Numbered from the stretch's first letter, positions 1-10,620 are shown. The stretch is DNA of 22,935 nt from Isohypsibius dastychi (GCA_034696485.1 JAQIWT010000339.1:1-22935), one strand, 5' to 3'. A program made the numbers and translations. The notes: generated from the letters alone by a model not told the origin.

Positions 1-130
1 TTATTTTTGGGTGACTCACCCCCCCTTTTCGGCCAGAATATTAGGGACTCACCCCCCCTTTTTTGGTGAGACTCACCCCCCCCCCCTTTTTTTTCCCGAG
101 CTCAATATAGGGGGCCACCAAATGGTCAAC
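1..130. repeat. C-rich low-complexity repeat
   Basis: Three irregular copies of a unit with the core GACTCAC followed by a C run and a T run lie here, with C runs at 19-25, 52-58 and 76-86. Between about 124 and 160 a second short motif (GGTCAACCCCCT) occurs twice. No protein-like reading frame is visible. This is probably simple-sequence DNA, and the run lengths may be affected by assembly error. Confidence 0.7.
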
Positions 131-717
131 CCCCTAATAACAATAAGGTCAACCCCCTGAATAGGCCCCGCCTTCGTCTCAGGCAGCCTCACCCTCCCTT
201 TTTCCAGACTTGTATACGCCACTGAAAACATCGATCGAATTTGGCCTGGCGAAGCGGTGGTTTAAAGTATTGTGGAGCGAGCAGCCTTCCGCTTCCATAG
301 TTTATGTGGACGTTGAACCTGGCACGGTCTGTATACCAAAGAGGTTTAAGTGCACTCACACGACGGAAAACACCGATGCCTTCGCGGGAGTCTTTGAGGG
401 ATAGTCTTTGTGCAGCTCCAAGAGTCTTTTTGCTGCACAAAACCGACGCTTCCTAATCGCCGCGCCACAAAACCGAAATTTTGTATGGAAATGTGTAGCT
501 CTCAAAGTACGGTGAAGGCGTGCTGAAAGTCCATGTTGGATTGATGATAAGCTTTGAGGCGGAACGTAATACGCTTCGCAGTCCGTCAATGGAGCGAAGC
601 GTTTGTTGTGGTTTTGAATAAATCTTTAATTCAAGATTTTACATTTCTTCTTGACGTGTCTCGTAACGTAATTGAACCCTGTTTTCTGGATCCGTGGTTG
701 CTAGTTGCGAACACAAT
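131..717. other. intergenic, upstream flank of the isomerase gene
   Basis: I recognise no gene here. Short open frames at 210-404 (+) and 356-589 (-) resemble no family known to me. A perfect 9-bp inverted repeat (ACGCTTCGC at 571-579, GCGAAGCGT at 594-602, 14-nt spacer) lies 116 bp before the ATG of the downstream gene. It may be a promoter element or a transposon relic. No clear TATA box or polypyrimidine trans-splice acceptor is visible directly before the ATG. Confidence 0.4.
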
Positions 718-2388
718 ATGAAATTGATTGCACGACTTGTTTCAACGGGAAGGAGACTTCAGGTTCAGCCATGATTTTTGACCTTGTTAATGTTTACGAA
801 AAATAGTCCGTTTTTTTCCAGAATTCTTTGTGTTCCCTTTCCGCGAATTCTTCCTCTAAGGTTTTGGTGAACGGAAGAAATTTTGCAACAAGAACCGAGC
901 CATATCATCGGAAAGATGGAAAAGTGGTCCATACTTTCACGACGCTTCACATTGAGAGGCCGATGGATGGAGTTTTGAAAGTGGAATTAAATCGACCAGA
1001 TCGACTAAATGCTATGAACAAAGATTGCTGGAGGTACCTATGTATGGTGTATATTTTGATCATTCATGGCATTAAACATTTGAATTTTAATTTGAAATCT
1101 GAACTTTGCTGTTGATGGCAACCGGAAGTTGGAACGGTTTTGAAACATGTTCATTACGGTGATTGTTTTTTTTTATTCAGGGAGATGTCGGAATGTTTTA
1201 ATACGATCGCGGAGGATCCGGATTGTCGCGTCGTGGTTCTAGGAGGAATCGGAAAACACTTCTGCGCAGGTGGATATTTTTTCAGAATAAGTTTGATTTG
1301 TATTGTTTTTGGTTTTTTGGACTGCCGTTTTAGCTCATTTCAATAAACAAGCTTGAATGAAATTTGTAATTTAATTTCAAGGAATCGATTTGACGGATAT
1401 GGCGGATTTCTTCAAATTGATCCAGAGCGATTCGGACACGGCTCGAAAAGCTTTTGAATTCCGGAAAATTATCCGATCTTATCAAGAATCTTTCAACGCC
1501 ATCGAAAGATGTCCTAAACCAGTCATTGCGGCGATTCATGGTGGATGCATTGGAGCTGGAGTTGATATGACTTCCGCTTGTGATATTCGATATTGCACCG
1601 AAGATACATTTTTTACGATAAAGGTCAGGAAAAATTCACCATCAAATAATTTTCCACGTTCAAAATTTACTGAAATTTGACTCACTAAAATTATACGATC
1701 GATTTTTTTTCTATATTTTCTCGGTTTTTTTTTGTTTTTTTTATTTGTGAATTTTCAAAACAATTACAACTTTTCGGCATTTTCTCGTCTTTTCTGAGTT
1801 TCCAGTTTATTGAAGTTTGGTTTTGTCTTAAATTCAGGAAGTTGACATCGGGATCGCAGCTGACGTTGGAACACTGCAACGTTTCCCAAAAATCGTCGGA
1901 AATGATTCATTAGTTCGGGAGCTGGCATTCACAGCCCGCAAATTCCAGGCACCGGAAGCGAAAGAAATTGGGTTCGTTTCGAGGATATTTTCTGACCGGA
2001 AGAGCTTGATGGAAACAGCATTGGAAGTTGCTCATCAGATTGCCCAGAAAAGTCCGGTGGCTATCCAGGGAACTAAAGTTAACCTCAACTATAGCCGCGA
2101 CCATTCGGTTCAGGAAGGACTGGAAAATATGGTCAGTAAATAATTTATAATAATTAATATATTATTTACATATTATATATGTCAATACGTTATAATAATA
2201 AATATATTATTTTTAGTTGTTTTGTTTTTTATACTAATGAGTAGAAGAACAAACAAGAAGTTGAACGATTTTGCTAATTTCAGGTCAACTGGCAGATGAG
2301 CATGCTACAAAGCGAAGATCTTATGAAAGCAGCCATGGCTTCATCGGACCGGACCGGAAAAACGATCCCACACTTTGCCGACGTTTAA
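718..2388 (+). CDS. ECH1: delta(3,5)-delta(2,4)-dienoyl-CoA isomerase, mitochondrial (six exons)
   Basis: Enzyme of the crotonase fold that shifts double bonds of 3,5-dienoyl-CoA to 2,4-dienoyl-CoA during beta-oxidation of odd-position unsaturated fatty acids. Exons: 718-762, 822-1033, 1181-1269, 1382-1623, 1838-2131, 2284-2388. All introns have GT-AG ends, and the joined 987 nt stay in frame, giving 328 residues, the length of mammalian ECH1. Exon 1 encodes MKLIARLVSTGRRLQ, an Arg-rich amphipathic start typical of a mitochondrial presequence; this decided the ATG. The crotonase motif NRPDRLNAM lies near residue 75 and the oxyanion-hole segment HFCAG near 112-116. Asp177 (GAGVD), Glu197 (KEVD) and Asp205 (AAD) match the catalytic trio of rat ECH1 (Asp176, Glu196, Asp204). 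The C terminus FADV lacks a PTS1 peroxisomal signal, unlike mammalian ECH1, so only mitochondrial import is suggested. It converges on the histone gene downstream. Confidence 0.94.
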
Positions 2389-2635
2389 ATATTGTATTTT
2401 TCCAGTTTTACGTTTTCTCATTTTGTCCTCATAAAAAAAACTCATTTCAATGTTCGCATGGATTCAGGAAGCTGGAATGTTTGAATGAAACTGTTTTCCC
2501 AGATCCCTTGAAGGAAGTACATGGCGGAAAAACGGACTCTGCGAACAATGTCTCATCAGTCAGTTCAAGTTTCACACTAAGATATTGCACCAAAAAACAA
2601 ATTCAAAATTGGGTTTTCGGTCACTTCTTGCCGTT

Positions 2636-2641
2636 AATAAA
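2636..2641 (+). terminator. candidate polyadenylation signal of the isomerase gene
   Basis: AATAAA lies 248 nt after the TAA stop in the 502-bp gap between the two convergent genes. It is the only canonical hexamer on this strand in the gap that I found. The rest of 2389-2890 is presumably the two 3' untranslated regions; open frames there look like chance. Confidence 0.4.
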
Positions 2642-2890
2642 TGAATGTTTCATTGGCTTTTACGCAGAAGTCAGGAGAGAAAAGGAGATACTCTTCCACA
2701 GTATTCAAAAAGACGCCATCTGATCAAGTAGAAAAAAACCCGCCGGAAGTTCTACAAACCAACTAAACTACAACAACACAAAACCATTCCAATCGAGTAC
2801 ATAAATGCAAAATCTGTCTGTCACAATTAGAATTCGCATTTCGAAAAGGGAGAAACATCTACTTCCGGTTCAAAGGGAGATGCCTCATTT

Positions 2891-4217
2891 TTATCGCTGG
2901 GTCTTCTCTTTGGTCTTTTCCTTCTTGGGACTGCCACTTGCACTCTTCTCTTTCTTGGCAGCACTCCCAATTTCCGCTTCAGAAGTCGGACCAATCGCCG
3001 TGTCATATCGGTTCCATTCACTGCGCTTCTTGAACAGAACCGGATGGATTTGCGGAATAACACCGCCTTGCGAAATCTGAACTCCTCGCAACAACCGATC
3101 CAATTCTGGAATAAACGAAAACAAAACGATTAATAAAAGTGAAGAGCGTAATACTGAAATGAAATCTAAAAAATATAAACCAGAACCGCATAGAGAAAAC
3201 AGTCTTCCAAAAATCAACAATTGATAAAATAGTATCTCTGCTATTAACTGTGAAATCCAGAGTTAAAACTGAAACCAGGTCATTCAAATTTTCTTCAAAC
3301 ACGAAACACTAGAATCATCGAAATAGAGATCTGGAAATTTTAAGAAAAGGACGGAAATCGAAAAATCCAAGTTTCGTGAACTAATATAAGACATCTTAAA
3401 TCACAGTTGTGATATTAAATACCTTCATCATTGCGAATGGCAAGCTGGATATGGCGTGGAGTGATTCGCTTCTTGTTATTATCGGCGCTGGCTTTTCCGG
3501 CCAATTCGAGAACTTCCGCCACCAAATACTCGACGACAGCAGCCTGTGAAATAAAAAAATACGGTATTAGATATAGATACAACAGAAAAATGGCTCAAGA
3601 AGAATGAACAAAAAAACTGAAATACGTGACGGATAACGGGAAAACATAATCACTAGCCGACCGGAACTATCAACTTCTGACCAATCCATATTCGCCTTTC
3701 AAAAATGCAAGCCTCAAACGGAAACAACCAATTCAGGAATGAAACATTTTTCATTTGAATGTTCTGAGAAAATAACAAAGCGGAAAATGTCCAATAAAAC
3801 AGTTCTGAAATACTCGTACATCATTCGATTAAGTCAGCAAAAAATTAAATGAGAATTCAGTTACCAGGTCGTTGCGGTCACACTGAGAAAAACAAAATTT
3901 TGAAAAGCTAAAACATGCGATTACATACATAGCCAGGATTTTCGAATCCAATTCTGAAGAAAATTAAGGGAAACTTCCAACTTACAATATATACTCCGGA
4001 AGTGTTGCTCAGACGTTTTGAGTAATTGCCAGCTTTCATATGACGGATGAAACGACTGACGGGCATAACCAAGCCAGATCTTTGGGCTTTGCTGCTCTAT
4101 AAAACGAAAAGAACGGATGAAAAAACGACATTGACATTCTTTTCAAGCAAGTCGAATAACAACGCATTTCCCACTTACTCTCTTCTTCTGAATGGCTTTT
4201 CCACCACGTCCCGACAT
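2891..4217 (-). CDS. divergent histone H2A variant with introns and Lys-rich tail
   Basis: Core nucleosome histone. Exons in coding order: 4217-4179, 4096-3986, 3543-3423, 3105-2891, all with GT-AG introns; the joined frame encodes 161 residues (canonical H2A is about 130). It starts MSGRGGKA like canonical H2A. The fold is complete: [14 protein letters not shown] (N/alpha1), GNYSKR (L1), [19 protein letters not shown] (alpha2), [17 protein letters not shown] and the docking segment [12 protein letters not shown]. All six acidic-patch residues are kept (Glu in VEY, AEV and LEL; Asp-Glu-Glu in NDEEL). L1 and helix 1 differ strongly from canonical H2A. About 43 residues follow the FKK that ends the docking segment; they include SPKK (149-152) and a [10 protein letters not shown] end. 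No SQ(E/D) H2A.X motif, and no histone stem-loop after the stop, so a polyadenylated, replication-independent mRNA is likely. It is not H2A.Z by sequence. A counterpart of the C. elegans sperm H2A variant HTAS-1 is possible but unverified. Confidence 0.93.
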
Positions 4218-4465
4218 GGTTGCAGTAAGATTCGACGAGATTGAGCAAGAAGCGAGCAATAAGTCTGTGAAACTTCTTGAAGTCTTTTGGTGGAAGAATC
4301 GAAAAAGTACGTAGCAACGCACTTCTGGCAGGAATGGAATGTATACAGCAGATGTGCAGGAAGGGATGAAGGTGATTTGAGATCAGGAACCAGGAACAAC
4401 GGGATCAGTGGATGCGAGATGAAATGGAAGTGTTCTTTCTTCAAGCGAGAAAATCTGCAACTGAC

Positions 4466-4494
4466 TTTTTGGCGCAATTCGGAAAACGCGCCAA
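4466..4494. promoter_or_regulatory. possible paired E2F-like sites upstream of the H2A variant
   Basis: TTTTTGGCGC at 4466-4475 and GCGCCAA at 4488-4494 form an inverted pair whose cores match the E2F/DP consensus TTTSSCGC. They lie about 250 bp upstream of the H2A-variant ATG. E2F commonly controls histone and S-phase genes, so the placement is sensible, but the sites are short and the link is inference. Confidence 0.3.
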
Positions 4495-5266
4495 GTGGAA
4501 ACATGTGTGCGCAAGTGTGGGCGGATCGGTGGGCGTGGCTGGGTGAACTTCGGTACAAAAGCCTACGCATACTTGCCTTCATGTTCATTTTATTCAGTGC
4601 ACCGAAATTCCTTCCAATGAGATGACCTTTCATATTTAGAGATGGCATGAAAGTTCATTCGGTTCTCTCGTAGTTCGGGTGTCTTTATCCCGCGACAACA
4701 AGTGAACAAGAATCCAAGCGGCCATTAACCCAGTGCCCTGCCCAGGCATGTGTCGAAGGTTGATATGCCACGCCCTCGACACATTAGGAAAGAGGCCAGG
4801 GAGAGTGGTCGAGATGGTTCAGGGGCACTCCCTTGCATTTCCTACTCCTACTGCATCGTGCATTCAAATGGGATTGGGACGGGGGGGGGGGGGGGGGCTT
4901 GAGGGTTTTAGCCTCTCGGAAATTTTTTGCCAGCCTCTCAATCAGCCTTCCGGATAAAATCGTTAGTTTTTGTAAGTTTTTCGAGACCCCGAAGCTTCAA
5001 AAGTCAAGATTTCCAAACTTTCGTTAGTTTTCGCTTTTAGAACCGTTTCAAAACGCCAGAGCCCCCTACCTCGTCCCTTGACAACCCCCCCCCCCCGGCT
5101 GGACTAGTGCGCAGCGAAGAAACGAAAAAAGTGAATTGAGGCTCACGAAGTTTTGAACCTCGGCACATCACTGGCGGGGGGGGGGGGGGGGGGGGGTTCC
5201 GGGGGAATCTTACCTAAAAGTGAGCTCTCAAGGGGGTCCAATTGGCTAAAAAAACTACTCTTCGTA
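4495..5266. repeat. gene-free stretch with poly-G/poly-C tracts
   Basis: It holds G17 at 4881-4897, C12 at 5085-5096 and G21 at 5176-5196. Uninterrupted G runs of this length are a known class in Caenorhabditis genomes and need the DOG-1/FANCJ helicase for stable replication in C. elegans. Open frames crossing the runs encode poly-Gly or poly-Pro and look like artefacts. I see no coding signal elsewhere in the stretch. Confidence 0.65.
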
Positions 5267-5368
5267 TTCTGCCGATTAAGTGCGCCTCGTTTCCGCTGCA
5301 CTAATTGGCTTTCCAAGTGCGCAGCCAAAGGGCGATTCAGCGAAAAGGGGCGCACTCAATCGGCAAAA
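5267..5368. repeat. foldback (imperfect palindrome)
   Basis: The left arm at 5267-5286 and the reverse complement of 5349-5368 agree at 18 of 20 positions (shared core GCCGATT, then AGTGCGCC). The similarity weakens but continues inward: both arms have a Y-rich stretch followed by CGCTG and later TTGGCT. This may be a small non-autonomous foldback element. No target duplication is clear. Confidence 0.5.
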
Positions 5369-5759
5369 TTGAGTATGCTGATGAGAAATGAATTCAAATC
5401 GCCAAGAGTACGCCATACAACCGCCAAAGTAGCAAGTCAAACTTTATTTCAAAAAATTTCGAATCAGCGATGAACAGGCTAAAAGGTGAGGTGATTGAAG
5501 CAAACTTCCCTTGTGGGCACATTGAACTGGAGTGGGACCCCCCTTTCTGAACTGAAGCTCCTCCGTATATGATGAAAGGGGCGCCACCGTTTGAAATGTA
5601 ATAAGCTGGAGGGCCATTGAAACACTGAGGTTCCACACGATCAGAAGTCCGTTTGGCTGAAGTTCATTCATCTTTCTCTAGGCTGTTAATGCGTATGACT
5701 CACAACTGGCAGTTATTGAGGTTCTCCAAAGAAATCAACTAAATTATCTTAACTAGGAT

Positions 5760-5968
5760 GAGGTGAAGATCCGAGTCAGAAATCAAGAAAACACAACTTA
5801 TAAAACAAAGAAAGCGGCTAAAATTCCAGTTTCCAACAAGAGCCTCCAAGTGGCCCTACAATCACTTCCTTGGCCAATAACCAGCATAAACCCAATAATC
5901 AGAGAACAAGCGAATTATCTAAACCGGTTTGAGGTGAAGACCCGAGTCAGAAATCAAGAAAACACAAC
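5760..5968 (+). repeat. two direct copies of a 38-bp motif spaced 171 bp
   Basis: 5760-5797 and 5931-5968 match at all but one of 38 positions, with weaker similarity just upstream (AATTATCT). The spacing is 171 bp, a multiple of three, and both copies lie in the same plus-strand frame, reading VRNQENTT. Either a decayed repeat-protein exon or the residue of a longer tandem array. Nothing else is recognised in 5369-6639; the open frame at 6173-6637 lacks any domain I know. Confidence 0.6.
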
Positions 5969-6639
5969 ATGGAGATTAAGAAAAATGGCCAGAAGTTCCA
6001 GCACTCGGTAAACCAACTCAAACCCAACCAATCTATCCAAAAACTCATCTAGTTACCCCTTGGAGTGGGATAGATTTAATTTGAAAGGAATGGAGGCGAT
6101 GAGGGAAGATCCGACGAAAATCCTGGAGAGCTATTTCGAAGTTGAAAATCCAAATCCGAAAAGTTAACGAATTTGGCGCCACGTGGCAGACCCCAGCAAA
6201 ACCCCTTACTCCCAGGAGGCAGGCATCTCAGTGACACCTACCACGCACTCCAAACAGTTTTCTTCATAAGTCCGGACAGAATCACTCACACAATCAGGAA
6301 ATTCCATGTAACAAAACAACTATTCAGAAATAATCTGAAAAAATGCACTTTTTTTGAGGAATTCACTCTTCGTCGCCTCCTCGCCTACTCAAATGCTTGC
6401 TTGCGCGCCTGCCAGCATACAAGAACACAGACACAATTGTTTCCACACGATCCTGACAGACACAAAACGAGATCTCGGAAAAAATCTGAATTGATCCACT
6501 CTTTCTCGAGAGATCAACTCTTCGTCACGTGTATGCCTGCTTGCCTGCTCGTCTTGGCATCAGATATGCAGTCTCACGACGAGATTGTTAGTTTATCAAG
6601 GCAAACCTGGCCCACAAACCAGCCCAACAAAATCTGACG

Positions 6640-7795
6640 ACTACCTAAACGGACCAAAGAGCTGACCATCCTCGATCTGAATCAAACCGAGCACACATAG
6701 TCAAAAACGGAATCTGATCAGCATAGCGGGATCATAATTATCTACGAAAACCATCAAAGACAGGCACACGGATCTCCCCGGCACCCAGTCAACTTGGCGG
6801 GGTAACTGGCCGTCCCCGTTTTAGATAAAATCTAGCTCCAACAGTAAGAACAGGATTCTGATCAACACAACGTTGTCAGAATCCCTTATAATCACTAACA
6901 GAGACAAGCACATAGACATTTCCGTCAACCAGGCGGAGAAACATGCCGTCCCCGATTTAAACGAAAACAGAAACAGACAGTCACAAAACCATTCTGATCA
7001 ACATGGCGTTGACAGAATTTGCTAAATACATTCCGAAAGAGCAGCAACCGAAATCTACCGGCAACCAAATCACTGGGTGGAAGAACTCGCCATCCTCGAT
7101 TTGGACGAAAATAAAAACGAACAGTCAGAACACTATGCTGATCAACATGGCGTTGACAGAAATTCTTAACTACATCTCGAAAGACTGGCAACCAAGATCT
7201 TTCGGTAACCAAATAACTGGGCGGAAGAACTTGCCGTCCACAATTTTAACGAAGACAATAACACATAGTCATCAAACCATTTTGATCAACAAAGCGTTGA
7301 CAGAATCTCTCACAAACATCACTAGAGACCAGAACACAAACATTTCCGGCAACTGGCCAACTGGGTGGAGAAACTTGCCTTTCCCGCTTTAAATTATTTC
7401 TGGCCCCATACAGTGATAAACGTAGTTCGATCCACGGACCATTGTCAGAGTATCTAACGAACATCACCAAAGACCAGAACACAGACATTTCCGGCAACCA
7501 GCCAACCGGGCGGAGAAATCGACCGTCCCCGTTTTAACATATTTCTACCTACAAACAACAACAAACACACTCTGATCATTATAGCGTTGTCAGAATTCCT
7601 TACAAACATTACTAGAGACCAGATCACAGACATGTACGGCCACCGGCCAACTAAGCTGAGAAACTTGCCGTCCCCGAATCAGTTCAAAACACGCACACAT
7701 AGTGAAAAACAGATTCTTATCAACATAGCGCTGACAGAAGTCCTTACAATCAAAGTGCAAGACCGAAATTTGTCGATATATTTTGGCATACAGCG
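6640..7795. repeat. tandem array of about eight diverged 144-bp units
   Basis: Units begin with the motif GATCAACATAGCGTTGACAGAAT or a variant at 6716, 6860, 6996, 7140, 7284, 7429, 7574 and 7718. Steps are 144, 136, 144, 144, 145, 145 and 144 bp. A second conserved block inside each unit reads about CCGGCAACCA...GGCGGAGAAACTTGCCGTCC. A partial unit precedes 6716 and the last unit is cut short near 7795. The period equals 48 codons, and units 3-5 share one open plus-strand frame (7003-7392), so this may be either satellite DNA or a dead repeat-protein gene. Confidence 0.8.
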
Positions 7796-8991
7796 TTCAA
7801 ACACCTTCGCTCATCGAAAACTCACAGATAGATCGAAGAAAACCCAAGAAAGGGTGACATTGATGCGGAAATAAAGGATGAAGAAGCTCCAGATGACCGC
7901 CTGGATCCCGTCAAACCGATTGAGAGCCTTACGGCTGACGGCATACTTTGCCTTATTCTACCCAGAACATCAAAGTCCCCCAGCAAAAACATGGTTTGTA
8001 CGATTCTGGAAAGCAAAGACTGAGAATGCAAGCTGGGGAAAAACTCAGATCTCTTCAACTACTAGAAAGCTCCATTTTCTTTATAAACGAAATCCTCGAA
8101 ACCAACTTAAAATGGCGCACAGCGTTGCGTGCACAGGTGTTACAGCTGACGGTTATCTGGAGGCAGAGGCACTTGGGCTGGAATCTACTTCCGTAAGGCG
8201 TTGGGTCTGATGGATCGACAGCCGGTATATGCTGACAGCCGAAAGCTGGTAGTATATATAGGTTTACGTTACGAATGGTATAGGAGAGCGAAAATTGAAC
8301 GGTTCCCTGACGCATGTCTTGATCAGATTGCCTGTGTGAGGCGGGCGAAGTTGCTTAAAATTGCTCGTTAGAGACAGAGCCCCACAGAGCCCTTCCTACC
8401 ACACTTGCAAAAGAAGAATGGCTCGTATCATTCGGATTAGAGTGACCGAGTAAGAGTGAAGAGAAGGGTGAGTGCTGTGACATGGCTTACATGCGATAGC
8501 CACTGGTCTCGATAGAGCATATCCAAGATGGCCACTGAAGGGCAATGTAAACAGACGTCAGATTCTAATTGTTCGTAAATGATATCGTCTCGTAAGCATG
8601 ATGTTTCAACGCTTTTCTTTTTCAGCTTAACTATACCGATTGAAGACATTATTGTATTCTGCAGATTATGTCATACTTCGAAACCTAAATACTTTAGATC
8701 TGGGTTTTGAGAAAAAGCCAGGATCATTACAACAGTGATGGAACTAAACGGGGGGGGGGGGGGGGGGGTTGAAATTTCACTACACAAAACAGTAGTTGCC
8801 ACCACCTCGTCGATTCTACCAAAACAGCTTTCTTCCGGCCTTACGGATTTCAAACCGCTGGCGCGGGTTCGTGCTTGCAAGTTCGCGTACTCGTTCTTGC
8901 AACTTTATGGATCCAGTACAACAGACAACAGCCCGACATACACTCACATCAGGGACACTGATCCGTTGGTGCACTGATCCGTTGAACCTGA
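7796..8991. other. gene-free stretch with possible decayed coding sequence and a G19 tract
   Basis: Between about 7830 and 8196 two plus-strand frames each hold a piece that looks protein-like: an acidic piece (AEIKDEEAPDDRLDPVKP) and then, in another frame, a helix-like piece (EKLRSLQLLESSIFFINEIL). A frameshift could join them, but neither matches a family I know. G19 lies at 8750-8768. The rest, 8200-8990, shows no signal I can support. Confidence 0.3.
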
Positions 8992-10126
8992 TTGAATACC
9001 ACCTGGAAGACCCATAGTGAGCAATTGTGGAACAGAAGGATCTGCGATCTCCATCTTTCGCGAAAGAATATTCAAAAAATGATCATTCCCGAGATATTAC
9101 CGTGCGTAGTCGAAAACTCGTACGACTTCATGAAACTTTTCGAAGAAATACGGAAAAATCTCAAAGATTTCCCGAAAACCATCGATGGTTCTCTGAGAAT
9201 TACTAAACAAATCTGGGTTCAAGCAGATTTGGCCAATCTATATCCGAGTATCCCACTGGAAGAGGCAATGAAATCCATTTTGGACTGTCTCATGACGCAT
9301 CAAAAAACTCGATCAGTTCTGCTGCGCGCAATGGAAGCACTCTGGCATCCACAGCTCTCCGAAAATGATTTTTTATTCAACGGCCAGTGCCACCAACAAA
9401 TTAAAGGATTCGCCATGGGACAAGGATGGGCGCCATCAGTGTCAAACATCTCTCTTCGCCACATCGATGAAATTATCCTGAAATTCCAACCAATAACGTA
9501 CAAGAGATTCATTGATGATCTTATCATCTTTTGGAATTAAGGTGAAAGAAAAACTTAAAGAAATGATGACAGAAGTGGCAGCTTGGAACCCAAACATTGT
9601 CGCAGAATGGTAACCAGCAGGCAACACTGCGATTTTTTCTGACATGCAATTCTTCCGAGTAGCCGACTCGTGAGATTCCGAATTCCGCTAACCAGAAAAA
9701 GATTCACGACGCCTGCTCGGCGTGGATGCATACCATCTAACACACAGATGCAGAGGTGTAATTAAATCCCAAATACTAAGATACCGCAGACTATGCACCC
9801 GAGAAAGAGATGCGCTCAAAGCTGAAAACGTCCTCTTCAACATGCTGGAACATCAGGGCTGTGCACGTAAAATGCTGGAGGTAGTCCGGACAACAGTATT
9901 CCAAGACGAAAACCCTGACCAACTCAAACCAAAGGGACCTTCGACTGTACTTTTAGTCGCAAAATGGGATGAACGCTTACCACCGATCATAAAACTGGTC
10001 CAAAAACACTTTGACGACTTCAGGAAAGAACTTCCCAGCTACGAAGAATGTCACATTCCAGAAAAAGTACAAGCCTCTTGGCGCAGTCATCCAAATCTCA
10101 AGAAACGAATTGTCAGGAGCAAATGA
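8992..10126 (+). pseudogene. Penelope-like element reverse transcriptase, 5'-truncated and frameshifted
   Basis: Reverse transcriptase fragment in two main pieces. 8992-9540 holds motif A (QADLANLYPSIPLEEA), motif B region (KGFAMGQGWAPSVSN) and motif C (YKRFIDDLIIFW) with both catalytic Asp. Coding continues in another frame from about 9533 (KVKEKLKEMMTEVAAWNPN), is cut by stops, and resumes at 9722-10126. The last piece, with RGVIKSQILRYRRLCTRERD and the ending HPNLKKRIVRSK, matches the thumb and post-RT region of Penelope-like elements. A stop follows at once where many Penelope elements continue into a linker and GIY-YIG endonuclease; no such domain is found downstream. At least two frameshifts and several stops make it a pseudogene. 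No RT sequence is recognised upstream of about 8992, so the copy appears 5'-truncated, as is usual for these elements. The family call rests on motif style. Confidence 0.8.
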
Positions 10127-10620
10127 GATCCCATCGATTAAGATTGTAAAACTGTTTTCATCTAAGAACATGTCTGTTTAGTCTTTTTGCGTATTTTCTC
10201 ACTTGATTTCATTTTTTACTACTTGTGAACAAAATAATGAAAGCTCCAAACTGCAGTTATACATTTTACATTGAGGTCCCGAAGAATGAGGGAAAGCCAG
10301 TTAGAAAACGAAGAAGACAACTCGAACGAAAACAGACCAAACAGAAGTAGACCAATCACAAGATCGGAGGCGGAGCTATAACACGCCTCGATCTACTCAT
10401 GCACACGACACTGCACTCGCGAAGACAGCGAAGTCGCTCAGTTGAAGTACACGATCATTTTAGATCCGCATTCAACTTTCAGACTTCGAAGCTCTGTCCA
10501 GGAACCCCAGATTGAATATCAATCTTAAACTACAAATCCAGACGACTCGATCATCTAGGAAATACCATCTGACAGCCCAGCAGCTCCATCCAGCAGCGAA
10601 AACTTCTCTCCAACATAACA
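10127..10620 (+). other. region between RT fragment and ribozyme-bearing segment
   Basis: Contains a short Lys/Arg-rich open piece (about 10260-10345: VPKNEGKPVRKRRRQL) without a recognisable domain and no conserved RNA motif. By position it should be the 3' end of the truncated Penelope-like copy plus the start of the next copy (pLTR), but no repeat of it exists in the window to prove this. Confidence 0.3.

Noticed and set aside
2271-2723. 150-codon open frame over the end of ECH1
   Set aside because: It overlaps exon 6 in another frame and runs into the 3' untranslated region; no domain and no supporting signal.
2700-2890. Replication-type histone 3' stem-loop after the H2A variant
   Set aside because: No GGCTCTTTTCAGAGCC-like stem-loop after the stop on the minus strand.
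4175-4648. 157-codon minus-strand open frame upstream of the H2A variant
   Set aside because: It overlaps H2A exon 1 in another frame and covers the promoter; composition looks random.
5143-5473. Open frames across the G21 run on both strands
   Set aside because: They exist because the homopolymer codes for poly-Gly or poly-Pro; no real protein features.
6173-6637. 154-codon plus-strand open frame
   Set aside because: No recognisable domain, no splice context, and it sits between decayed repeats; kept only as part of the repeat region.
6640-7795. Reading the 144-bp array as a CRISPR-like array
   Set aside because: Units are diverged along their whole length with no constant repeat and unique spacers, and the DNA is eukaryotic.
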